A stretch of DNA of 39,492 nucleotides from an uncultured Clostridia bacterium (GTDB lineage: Bacteria; Bacillota; Clostridia; Oscillospirales; UBA644), in the NCBI GenBank assembly GCA_947305805.1, contig CAMZEM010000007.1, positions 1 to 39,492 of the forward strand. Reading direction: 5' to 3'. This document shows, piece after piece, positions 19,290 through 28,422 of the stretch (the first letter of the stretch is position 1; each line of letters starts with the position of its first letter). Under the pieces are notes generated by a model. The model did no database searches. It was not told the origin of the DNA and worked only from the letters and a program-made list of their open reading frames with translations. The position numbers and the translations under genes are program-made.

Positions 19290-20126
19290 ATGAGAAAAGA
19301 CGGCAAAAGACTCAAAAAATTAGACCCGATGTATTCAATTGTCCCTCACATTATGGATAAGAGAAGCGATGCGTTAAACTACATCACGATTGATATTCCG
19401 GTTGAACCGATGGATAAATATATTCGCGCAAAGCGAGATGAAGGTCTGAAAATAAGCCATCTTTCTCTCGTTACCGCCGCATACGTAAGGACGGTTGCGG
19501 AATTTCAGCAGCTTAACAGATTTGTTGTTAACAGAAAAATATATGCAAGAACCGAGCTTGCCGTAGGAATGGTTGTATTAAAGGCAAACACTCTTGAAAG
19601 CGAAACCATGTCCAAGGTTTATTTTGATAAAGAAGACTCCATTCAGGCGGTTCAGGGGAAAATGGATGACTATATCGAGAAAAACCGTCAGGAAGAAAGC
19701 AACAACAAAACCGACAAAATCATATCAACGCTTTGCGGTATGACATTCCTTATGAGGATAGCAGTCAGCTTCCTCAAATGTCTTGATAAACATGCGATGT
19801 TGCCGAAAGCAATAATTGACGCAAGCCCGTTTCACTGCAGCATGGTAATGACGAACCTCGGCAGTCTGAGAACAAACCATATTTACCATCACATTTACGA
19901 TTTCGGTACGGTAAGTCAGGTACTCGCGCTTGGCAATCTTCGCGAAATTCCGAAAAGATTCGGCAAGGAGATAACATTCGTCCGCTGTCTGCCCATTGGC
20001 GTTGTAATGGACGAACGTCTCTGTTCCGGCGCATATTACGCCACCGCGTTTAAACGTTTTTCGGATTATCTTGCGCATCCCGAAAAGCTTGAAGGCGAAC
20101 CCGCAGTTGTCAATTCGGATTTTTAA
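19290..20126 (+). CDS. Stand-alone 2-oxoacid dehydrogenase E2 / CAT-fold acyltransferase-like protein, catalytic motif degenerate
   Basis: CAT/E2 fold-like sequence (AVGMVVLKAN..., SPFHCSMVMTNLGSL, FGTVSQVLALGNLRE, CLPIGVVMDERLCSGAYYATAF); no lipoyl domain. Confidence 0.75.
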   Translation: MRKDGKRLKKLDPMYSIVPHIMDKRSDALNYITIDIPVEPMDKYIRAKRDEGLKISHLSLVTAAYVRTVAEFQQLNRFVVNRKIYARTELAVGMVVLKANTLESETMSKVYFDKEDSIQAVQGKMDDYIEKNRQEESNNKTDKIISTLCGMTFLMRIAVSFLKCLDKHAMLPKAIIDASPFHCSMVMTNLGSLRTNHIYHHIYDFGTVSQVLALGNLREIPKRFGKEITFVRCLPIGVVMDERLCSGAYYATAFKRFSDYLAHPEKLEGEPAVVNSDF

Positions 20127-20146
20127 TCTCAATAATAATTCTTTTT

Positions 20147-20179
20147 CGGAGCAAACCGCAACGGTTTGCTCCGATTTTT
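20147..20179 (+). terminator. Terminator after the E2-like gene
   Basis: CGGAGCAAACC gcaac GGTTTGCTCCG ATTTTTA. Confidence 0.85.
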
Positions 20180-20208
20180 AATAAATTACGACAAATACGG
20201 TCTTTCCG

Positions 20209-20237
20209 TTGACTTTTTTGCGGGATTGTGATATAAT
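20209..20237 (+). promoter_or_regulatory. Sigma-A-type promoter for metG
   Basis: TTGACT - 17 nt - TATAAT. Confidence 0.75.
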
Positions 20238-20300
20238 ATATCAATTTATAAAACAATATCTATTTTTTTGGAATATTTTATTCAGGAAGGTATGCAGAAA

Positions 20301-22241
20301 ATGGAAAAACAGAAGTATTACATCACCACGGCGATCCCCTACACGTCGCAAAAACCTCATATAGGCAATTCGTATGAAATCGTTTTCACCGATGCCGTAA
20401 CGAGATTTAAGCGAATGCAGGGTTACGATGTATTTTTCCTCACCGGTACCGACGAACACGGGCAGAAAATCGAAGACTGCGCAAAGAAGGCGGGCGTTTC
20501 GCCTAAGGAATGGGTAGACGGAATATCGGGCGGAATAAAGCAGGTTTACAATCTGCTCGGAATAAAGTATGATAAATTTATCAGAACTACCGACTGCTAC
20601 CATGAAAAAGCGGTTCAGAAGATTTTCAGAAAACTCTATGAGCAGGGTGATATATACAAAGGCGAATACGAGGGCTGGTACTGCAAGCCCGACGAATCTT
20701 TCTGGACGGAAACACAGCTTGTTGACGGCAAATGTCCAGAATGCGGAAGAGAAGTTGTAAAAACCAAGGAAGAAGCGTATTTTCTGCGGCTCTCGAAATA
20801 TCAGAAACAGCTGGAAGAGTATATTGAGTCAAATCCCGATTTCATATATCCCGAAGGACGCAAAAAGGAGATGCTCAACAACTTTATAAAACCGGGACTT
20901 CAGGATCTCTGCGTTTCAAGAACGTCCTTCAAATGGGGAATACCCGTTGATTTTGACGACAAACACGTTGTTTACGTCTGGATCGACGCGCTTTCAAACT
21001 ATATAACAGCGCTCGGATTTATGGGAGAAGACGACAGTCTTTACAGAAAATACTGGCCTGCAGACGTTCACGTAATAGGCAAGGACGTTTTGCGTTTTCA
21101 TACAATCTACTGGCCCATTATGCTTATGGCGCTCGGCGAACCTCTGCCAAAAAAAGTATTCGGACATCCGTGGCTTCTTTCGGGAACGGACAAGATGTCC
21201 AAATCAAGAGGCAACGTTATTTACGCAGATGACCTTGTAAAGTTTTTCGGCGCGGACGCGGTAAGATACTATCTTCTTTCGGAAATGCCTTATACCGCCG
21301 ACGGTTCGATAACGTATGAGTCGCTTATTGAAAAATACAATTCCGATCTTGCAAACACTCTGGGCAACCTCGTTTCGAGAACGGTGGCAATGATAAAGAA
21401 GTATTCCGCGGGGGTTATCCGTTCTACGGGCGTTTCGGCGGATATTGACAGCGATCTTAAAAAGACTGTCTGCGGAGCGTATGCCGAAGCGGAAAAGTGT
21501 CTTGACGAGTTCAGAATGAGCGACTGCATTGAAGCGATAATGAATATCGCGAGAAGATGCAACAAATATATAGACGAAACAACACCGTGGACCCTCGCAA
21601 AATCGGAAGATAACAAAGCGCGTCTTGAAGAGGTGCTTTACAATCTTGCCGAAAGCATACGGATATGCGCAATTCTTCTTTCTCCCGTAATGCCCGAATC
21701 GTGCGAAAAAATACTTTCCGCGATCGGGTCGGACAAAAAAGATTACGAAACGGTAAAAACCTTCGGCCATATCGAAAACGGAACCGTAACGGGCGAGTGC
21801 GGAACACTTTTTGCGAGAATAGACCCCGAAAAATTCTTTGAAGCGGTCGCCGTTCCCGTTGCGGAAGAGAAAAAAGAGGAAGTGCCCGCAGAGCCCGAAC
21901 TTGCGCAGATAACGATTGACGATTTTATGAAAACCGAGCTTCGCGTGGCGCAGATACTCGAATGCGAAAAAGTTGCAAAGAGCGACAAGCTTTACAAAAT
22001 AAAAGTAACTCTCGGCTATGAGGAAAGACAGATTGTTTCGGGCATCGCAAAATGTTATAAGCCCGAAGAGCTTATAGGCAAAAAGGTTGCCGTTGTAAGA
22101 AACCTCGCTCCGGCAGTGCTCAGAGGGGAAGAAAGCCGCGGCATGCTGCTTGCATCCTCGCATAAAGACGAAAAAGGCAACGATATAATAAATGTGATTT
22201 TCCTTGACGACAACGCAAAAATCGGAGACAGAATAAGATAA
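20301..22241 (+). CDS. metG: Methionine--tRNA ligase with C-terminal tRNA-binding domain
   Basis: TTAIPYTSQKPHIGNSYE, DKMSKSRGN (KMSKS), C-terminal TIDDFMKTELRVAQILECEKVAKSDKLYKIKV. Confidence 0.97.
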   Translation: MEKQKYYITTAIPYTSQKPHIGNSYEIVFTDAVTRFKRMQGYDVFFLTGTDEHGQKIEDCAKKAGVSPKEWVDGISGGIKQVYNLLGIKYDKFIRTTDCYHEKAVQKIFRKLYEQGDIYKGEYEGWYCKPDESFWTETQLVDGKCPECGREVVKTKEEAYFLRLSKYQKQLEEYIESNPDFIYPEGRKKEMLNNFIKPGLQDLCVSRTSFKWGIPVDFDDKHVVYVWIDALSNYITALGFMGEDDSLYRKYWPADVHVIGKDVLRFHTIYWPIMLMALGEPLPKKVFGHPWLLSGTDKMSKSRGNVIYADDLVKFFGADAVRYYLLSEMPYTADGSITYESLIEKYNSDLANTLGNLVSRTVAMIKKYSAGVIRSTGVSADIDSDLKKTVCGAYAEAEKCLDEFRMSDCIEAIMNIARRCNKYIDETTPWTLAKSEDNKARLEEVLYNLAESIRICAILLSPVMPESCEKILSAIGSDKKDYETVKTFGHIENGTVTGECGTLFARIDPEKFFEAVAVPVAEEKKEEVPAEPELAQITIDDFMKTELRVAQILECEKVAKSDKLYKIKVTLGYEERQIVSGIAKCYKPEELIGKKVAVVRNLAPAVLRGEESRGMLLASSHKDEKGNDIINVIFLDDNAKIGDRIR

Positions 22242-22253
22242 AGGAGAATTCCG

Positions 22254-23333
22254 ATGTCACTTAATCATCTTGTTGATTTCAACGACCTTACACCGGAAGA
22301 ATGGAACGGAATAAGCGCTCTTGCGGCAGACATAAAAAAAGACCCCGACAAGTATTCCGACAAATGTAAAGGAAAGATACTTGCCACGCTTTTCTTCGAG
22401 CCGTCCACAAGAACAATGCTTTCGTTTCAGTCTGCAATGATACGTCTCGGCGGAGAAATAATCGGATTTGACAATCCGGGGAATTCGTCCGTATCAAAAG
22501 GCGAAAATCTGAAAGATACGATAACGATAATATCGTCGTATGCGGATATTGTCACGATGAGACATCCCAAAGAGGGCGCCGCGCTTGCCGCATCGCTTTA
22601 TTCGAGATGTCCGCTGATAAATGCGGGAGACGGAGGACATTTCCACCCCACGCAGACTCTGACCGATCTTTTTACGATTGAACATACAAAGGGAACGCTT
22701 TCGGGACATACCGTAGGTCTTTGCGGAGACCTGAAAAACGGAAGAACGGTGCATTCTCTGCTGCGTGCGCTGAATAAACTGGGTAAAAATACTTTTTATC
22801 TTATTTCAACGCCGTCGCTTTCTCTTCAGCCGAGAATAACGGAGCTTTTGAGAGCGAACGGAAACGCGGTTTACGAAGTAACTTCTCTTGAAGAATGCAT
22901 TGACAAACTTGACATTCTTTATATGACACGAATTCAGCGCGAACGGTTTGACTCGGAAGAGCATTACAGAGAGCAGAGCGGCAGATTTATACTTGACGCA
23001 AAAAAAATGGAATCCGCAAAAAAGGATATGATCGTTCTTCATCCCCTGCCCCGTGTTGACGAGATAAAAGAAGAAGTAGATTACGACCCGCGAGCGCTTT
23101 ATTTCAAACAGGCGCAAAACGGAATTTACGTAAGAATGGCTCTTATTCTTAAAATGATAACTGCGGGAACAACAGAAAAGACGGATATTGAAAAATACAG
23201 AGAGTATCCGAAAGTCCTGCCGTGTCCTAACAGGGCGTGTGTTACCAATACGGAAAAATATCTGCCGTCTTTAACATACCGCACGTCGGACGGACACACC
23301 GCATGCAAATACTGCGACTCGGAAATCGATTGA
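22254..23333 (+). CDS. pyrB: Aspartate carbamoyltransferase catalytic chain with C-terminal PyrI-like zinc domain
   Basis: FFEPSTRTMLSFQSAM, HPTQTLTDLFTI, TRIQRERF, HPLPRVDEI; C-terminal CPNRAC...CKYC. Confidence 0.95.
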   Translation: MSLNHLVDFNDLTPEEWNGISALAADIKKDPDKYSDKCKGKILATLFFEPSTRTMLSFQSAMIRLGGEIIGFDNPGNSSVSKGENLKDTITIISSYADIVTMRHPKEGAALAASLYSRCPLINAGDGGHFHPTQTLTDLFTIEHTKGTLSGHTVGLCGDLKNGRTVHSLLRALNKLGKNTFYLISTPSLSLQPRITELLRANGNAVYEVTSLEECIDKLDILYMTRIQRERFDSEEHYREQSGRFILDAKKMESAKKDMIVLHPLPRVDEIKEEVDYDPRALYFKQAQNGIYVRMALILKMITAGTTEKTDIEKYREYPKVLPCPNRACVTNTEKYLPSLTYRTSDGHTACKYCDSEID

Positions 23334-23396
23334 TTTGCCGATCCGATAATATTCATTACCGTATTCATCGTTTATTATTTTTATTACGGAGACAAA

Positions 23397-25655
23397 ATGG
23401 ATAAAAGTCTTTCATTCGAAAAAAAATACCTTGCAACCGTCATTAATAAAATCGACGGTATGGAGCTGCAGTTTGAGGGCACGTCCGAAAACATCCGCGA
23501 GCAGATCACGGAAATGCGCAGGCGTATCTGGGATGACCAGAAGCACGGAGAATTCAACGCGCACGATCTTTTTGAGCTTACGCAGATTACCATGACTGAA
23601 AATGCGGAAGTAAACAGATACTACGATTTCCGCAGACGGCTGCAGCTTCTTGAAAAAATGCGTTTTTCCCCGTATTTTGCGCGGCTTGACTTTAAAGAAG
23701 AGGGCAGCGTAGAAGAGGAAAGCATTTATATAGGATATCTTTCTCTTATAGACGGCTCGGAAGTGCTCGTTTGCGACTGGCGCGCCGATATAAGCTCGAT
23801 GTATTACGATTCTCCGCTCGGCAAAACGTATTATACAACGCAATACGGAGATATAAACGTTGACTTAACGCTTCGCAGACAGTTTAAAATCAAAAATTCC
23901 AAGCTCGAATTTATGTTTGACAGCGATATCGTTATAAACGACAGCGTTTTGCAGGAAGAGCTCGGAAAAACTGCTGATTTAAAGCTGAAAACGATAATCA
24001 CTACAATACAGAAAGAGCAGAATGCGATAATAAGAGATCTTTCGGGAGATCTTCTGCTCGTTCAGGGCGTTGCGGGCAGCGGAAAGACATCGATTGCGCT
24101 GCACCGTCTTGCATATCTGCTTTACAAACACAGAAATTCGCTCAGCTCGGACAATATCGTTATCTTTTCGCCTAACGGAGTATTTTCATCGTATATAGCG
24201 GACGTTCTGCCCGAACTTGGTGAAGAAAAAGTAGTTCAGACCGATTTTTACGACTTTTTTGACCGTCTGCTTTTCCCCGAAACGGAAGAGGATACGGCAA
24301 AGAGCAATTCCGAAAACGGTGAAGAAGAGGACGATGACGGGGACGACCTCACAGGAGCTTCCGAAAAATATATAGTAGACAGAATTCCCACAGAGGACGA
24401 TTTGTTTTTCAGAAATCTCAACGAGCAGAATGAAGCGATAAGCCGTTCCGGAGAGAGATTTGAGTCTGTTAAACTGAAAGGTTCTGACGGATTTTCCGCT
24501 TTTCTTGAAAAGTATCTTGACGAAACCATTGCAAAAACCGCTTTTCACGATATGGTTTTCTTAGGCGACACAGTAATGACGGAAGAAGAGCTACGCCGCG
24601 CGTTTTTTGAAGATTTCAGGGGATACAGCAGCGAAGTAAGAAAAAACAAGATACTCGGCAGACTTCTTGACCATATTGAAAACGACGACGGATTCAAGGA
24701 GGCAAAGCTTGCGGATTTCGGCACAAAGTTTAAAAAGCAGGCAACCGAGGCGGCGCAGCAGTATACCGACGAAGAAATAAACGACGAGAAAATACGCTTC
24801 TGGAATACGAATGTAACGAGACTGACGGAAGAAATAAACTCAATGTTTAACGTTGACCCGATGATTATTTATTTCGGCGCGCTGAAGGAATACGCTCCGA
24901 AAGAATACGAAAAAACAGTGAACGTGAGAAAAACGGGGCATCTGTATTTTGAGGATATGCTCTGTATAATATACCTGAATCTTCTTGCGGGCAAAATTCC
25001 GCAGCAGTATAAAATCAGCCAGGTTGTTGTGGACGAAGCGCAGGACTATCCTCCGATAATATACAAAATTCTTGCCAGACTCTGCCGCGGCGCGAAATTT
25101 ACCGTTCTTGGCGATATAAACCAGACAATTTCGCAGCATATCTGCTCGATTGCGGAAATATCAAAATATATTCCGTCCAAAAACACGAGAATTTTCGAGC
25201 TCAAAAAGAGCTACCGCTCAACGGTGGAGATAAACAACTTTATAAACCGCTTCAAAGAAACCGCGGTTGACGCGGAATATCTCGACCGTCACGGAAAAGA
25301 GCCCGAAACAATAAAAACAGGCGACTGCATTTCGGCGATTGCCGCAAAAATCGGCGAACTTAAAGCCGAAAAATACTCGTCAAACGCAATTATCTGCGCA
25401 ACGGAAGAGCGCGCGAAAGAGATTTACGGAAAGCTGAAAGAAAAGGGCGTTGATATTAAATACGTGAAGAGCGATTCGGCAATCACTCCCGGAAAGACAC
25501 ACGTTTTGCCCGTATATCTTGCAAAGGGACTTGAGTTTGACGGCGTAATCATTCCCGACATAAACGAGTTTAGAAACAGTCCGCAGGAAAAACAGCTTTT
25601 ATACGTTGCATGTTCAAGGGCGCTGCACAGACTGACAATTCTGGAAAAAGAATAA
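23397..25655 (+). CDS. HelD-like UvrD/Rep superfamily ATPase (RNA polymerase-associated type)
   Basis: Walker A LLVQGVAGSGKTSIALHRLAYLLY, HelD-like N-terminal region (YIGYLSLIDG...VCDWRADISSMYYDS), VVDEAQDYPPIIYKIL, YVACSRALHRL. Confidence 0.9.
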   Translation: MDKSLSFEKKYLATVINKIDGMELQFEGTSENIREQITEMRRRIWDDQKHGEFNAHDLFELTQITMTENAEVNRYYDFRRRLQLLEKMRFSPYFARLDFKEEGSVEEESIYIGYLSLIDGSEVLVCDWRADISSMYYDSPLGKTYYTTQYGDINVDLTLRRQFKIKNSKLEFMFDSDIVINDSVLQEELGKTADLKLKTIITTIQKEQNAIIRDLSGDLLLVQGVAGSGKTSIALHRLAYLLYKHRNSLSSDNIVIFSPNGVFSSYIADVLPELGEEKVVQTDFYDFFDRLLFPETEEDTAKSNSENGEEEDDDGDDLTGASEKYIVDRIPTEDDLFFRNLNEQNEAISRSGERFESVKLKGSDGFSAFLEKYLDETIAKTAFHDMVFLGDTVMTEEELRRAFFEDFRGYSSEVRKNKILGRLLDHIENDDGFKEAKLADFGTKFKKQATEAAQQYTDEEINDEKIRFWNTNVTRLTEEINSMFNVDPMIIYFGALKEYAPKEYEKTVNVRKTGHLYFEDMLCIIYLNLLAGKIPQQYKISQVVVDEAQDYPPIIYKILARLCRGAKFTVLGDINQTISQHICSIAEISKYIPSKNTRIFELKKSYRSTVEINNFINRFKETAVDAEYLDRHGKEPETIKTGDCISAIAAKIGELKAEKYSSNAIICATEERAKEIYGKLKEKGVDIKYVKSDSAITPGKTHVLPVYLAKGLEFDGVIIPDINEFRNSPQEKQLLYVACSRALHRLTILEKE

Positions 25656-25668
25656 AAACTCAAAACCG

Positions 25669-25708
25669 CTGTCTCATTTACGCTTTTTGCCTAATGAGAC
25701 AGTTTTTT
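25669..25708 (+). terminator. Rho-independent terminator after the helD-like gene
   Basis: CTGTCTCATT tacgctttttgcct AATGAGACAG TTTTTT. Confidence 0.85.
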
Positions 25709-25779
25709 CACCCAACCTTTTTTCCGTTTTTCCCCTCTTATAAAGTGAAACCCGAAAAACACCCCGAAAGGAAAAGACG

Positions 25780-28353
25780 ATGACGAAATATTCGCTTATG
25801 AACGACGAAACGCTTGTGGAGATATGTCTGCTCGGTGAAAGCGGAGCTTTTGAGGAGCTTGTAACAAGGCACGAAAATGCCGTGATGAACACTGCCCGCA
25901 AAATCACTCGCAACCGGTACTCCGCTGACGACGCGTCGCAGGACGCCTTCGTTGCGGCGTGGACAAGGCTCGATACCCTTCACGACCGTTCGAAATTCAA
26001 GCCGTGGATATGCGCGATAGCGAAAAACTGCGCAACGGCGCTTGTTGCCCGTTACCACAACGCCATTCCGGATATCTCGCTTAATCTCGTTGAAAACGAG
26101 GAATTGCAGGGTAATCCGGATCCGGAGCTTTCCGCGCTGATCACTTCGGAAACGGAAGAGGAGCTTCACGCAATGGTGGACGCACTAAGCGAAAAGCTTC
26201 GGGAAACAATCCGTCTTCACTATTTCGGGGGATATTCCGTAGAGGAGATCGCCAAACGCCTTTCCGTGCCGGTGGGAACGGTAAAATGGCGGCTTGCGGA
26301 GGGAAGAAAACAACTGAGGAAAGGATACGGTATTATGGATAAGACATATGACGAAAACGAACGTCTCGTTTCACGCGTTATGCGTCAGGTTGAAGAACTG
26401 AAGCTCTGGGGACTGAAAAGTGACAAATCGGGCTTTGAGAAGGACTACGAAAACGTCCTTGCCGCCGTGGAGAGTCTGGACGAATCTAAGGAAAAACAAC
26501 ATATGCTCGCAGACGTCTGGCTGAGAAAAGCATGGTGGATAGAAGACTCCAAAGAGCTCAGGACAAATATAAAAGAAGCAGCAATTGCGGGACACAATGA
26601 AGACGTAATGCAGTCTGTTGCATGCTATGAGCACGATAAATACGACGGCAAGGAGAAAATCGCTTTCATGCGAAATACGCAGATACCCGAACTTGAAAAG
26701 TACGGCTTTGTAAAAGCCCTTGCTTACGTATGGTTCTGGCTCGGATATCAGCACGGACTGATCGGCGATAACGACAAGATGTTTGAAGCGTATGACAAAG
26801 TGATTTCCCTGCTTGAACCGACGGACGTCTATTACGCAAACGCGCTTTCCGCAATAAAAACGGAGAAAATGCTTGCAAGGGCAAAAGAAGAAGGGTTAAG
26901 CGATGCCGGTATAAACTGCATGGGAGAGACATTCCGTAAAATAGACGGAAAATGGTTTTTCTGGGATCAGCCCGGATATCATAAAGGGAACAATTCTGTA
27001 AGGGACATTGAGCTCGCGCCGTTTTATTGGCTCAGCCAATGCGATTCGGTCATTTACGACCCGACGCTTGAGTCGGGCGGAAGTATAACGAGCGAAAACG
27101 GGAAAGCCACGCTATCCTGCCGAAATGCTGAAAAGCCCGTTGAAACGCCTGCGGGGACTTTTGATAACTGCCTGATTTTTAAAACGACGGGCGTGACATG
27201 GTACGAATTTGACGTGGAAACAACCGTAGCTCCGGGCGTAGGAATAATAAAACAGACGGTAGCAGAGCACAATAATATCTGCCGTTTTACACTTACTTCA
27301 TACGAACTCAAAGGCGGAGAAGGCTATTTCCCGTTCGCTCCCGGCAACCGCTGGACGTATCATGCGGAAAGCACGGTTTACAGTGTTGAAGACGAACAGA
27401 CCGTGGAGATAGCAGGTGTATCCGACGATAAAGTAACGGCGTGCACGAGCGTATTTGCCGTAATCGCCCCGAACGAAAACTCGTGGGAAGGCAATATTCT
27501 TGCCGCACGAAGAAATTATTACCGTGATGAGACAGGCAGAGAACTGCTTGCTGACGTTGAACCGTATTTGCAAAGAGCGGAAAAACTTGCCGTAACCCGC
27601 CGTGAAAAGGTCCACACCGCAGTTGCTGCGAAAACGATGCGCCGTATTTTCGCAACGGATGAGATTTATAATCCGAACTTCACGGAATACGGACGCTGGA
27701 ATTTCTTTGAGCCGTTTGATGTCCGAAGCGAAAACGGAAAAATACTGCTTGAAGAAAATGACGGAACGTTTTCGTTTGAGTGGAAACACTGGTTCTGGAA
27801 AGACGGGAAAAGCTGCTTTGATCAGTTTGCCGTAGGATGCAACTTTCTTTATGAAATAACTGACTTTGCACTGGGAGCTCTGTGGTCCGACAAATGGATA
27901 CCGGGATATACCGAAGAGCGGAAGTTTAAACAGTATAATCAAGATGTTTCCGGCAAAATCGAGGTTTATAACGACGAAGATGTTTCAACGCCTGCAGGAA
28001 CGTATTCCGCATGCAGACATATAGTTGCGGATATAAAGGGAGGTATTTCCTACTGGTCGGGGCACACCGAATTCTGGTATGCGCAGGAAGTCGGTATCGT
28101 GAAATTCCTGCGGACTGTTACGGAGTGCGGCGAGCCGAAAAACGCCGTATGGATGCTTACGGCTCACAAAGGCGAGGACGAAGGGTATTTCCCGATGAAG
28201 GACGGATTTTTCCGCCGTTACGAGGCGCAGGGGCTTGAAAACGGCTTCCGCGGAGCGGTGGAATACACCTGTGTGGAGGATATGAAAGGTATGACGCTTT
28301 TTAAAGACGCTCTCGGAACGCAGGATAAAGATTTTTATCTGAAAATGAAATAA
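25780..28353 (+). CDS. ECF-type sigma-70 factor fused to a large C-terminal helical plus duplicated beta-rich region
   Basis: Sigma-2 (DDASQDAFVAAWTRLDTLHDRSKFKPWICAIAKN) and sigma-4 (LSEKLRETIRLHYFGGYSVEEIAKRLSVPVGTVKWRLAEGRKQL), then ~670 aa with two copies of TPAGT(F/Y)...C...GVGI(I/V)K and of EGYFP. Confidence 0.88.
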   Translation: MTKYSLMNDETLVEICLLGESGAFEELVTRHENAVMNTARKITRNRYSADDASQDAFVAAWTRLDTLHDRSKFKPWICAIAKNCATALVARYHNAIPDISLNLVENEELQGNPDPELSALITSETEEELHAMVDALSEKLRETIRLHYFGGYSVEEIAKRLSVPVGTVKWRLAEGRKQLRKGYGIMDKTYDENERLVSRVMRQVEELKLWGLKSDKSGFEKDYENVLAAVESLDESKEKQHMLADVWLRKAWWIEDSKELRTNIKEAAIAGHNEDVMQSVACYEHDKYDGKEKIAFMRNTQIPELEKYGFVKALAYVWFWLGYQHGLIGDNDKMFEAYDKVISLLEPTDVYYANALSAIKTEKMLARAKEEGLSDAGINCMGETFRKIDGKWFFWDQPGYHKGNNSVRDIELAPFYWLSQCDSVIYDPTLESGGSITSENGKATLSCRNAEKPVETPAGTFDNCLIFKTTGVTWYEFDVETTVAPGVGIIKQTVAEHNNICRFTLTSYELKGGEGYFPFAPGNRWTYHAESTVYSVEDEQTVEIAGVSDDKVTACTSVFAVIAPNENSWEGNILAARRNYYRDETGRELLADVEPYLQRAEKLAVTRREKVHTAVAAKTMRRIFATDEIYNPNFTEYGRWNFFEPFDVRSENGKILLEENDGTFSFEWKHWFWKDGKSCFDQFAVGCNFLYEITDFALGALWSDKWIPGYTEERKFKQYNQDVSGKIEVYNDEDVSTPAGTYSACRHIVADIKGGISYWSGHTEFWYAQEVGIVKFLRTVTECGEPKNAVWMLTAHKGEDEGYFPMKDGFFRRYEAQGLENGFRGAVEYTCVEDMKGMTLFKDALGTQDKDFYLKMK

Positions 28354-28360
28354 AACGGGA

Positions 28361-28391
28361 ACGGCGCGGTCTGATAAACAGACCGCGCCGT
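28361..28391. terminator. Terminator hairpin between convergent genes
   Basis: ACGGCGCGGTCTG ataaa CAGACCGCGCCGT, T-rich downstream. Confidence 0.8.
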
Positions 28392-28422
28392 ATTATTTTA
28401 TTCAGCTTTGCTTCTTTTTCGT

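Noticed and set aside
21204-22163. 319-aa minus-strand ORF inside metG
   Set aside because: Shadow ORF opposite a conserved gene, same Phe/Tyr/Arg-rich composition; explained by codon usage avoiding TTA/TCA/CTA.
25746-25771. ECF-type autoregulatory promoter (TGAAAC...CGTC) upstream of the ECF fusion
   Set aside because: TGAAAC is present at 25746-25751, but there is no CGTC-like -10 at the required spacing before the start codon.
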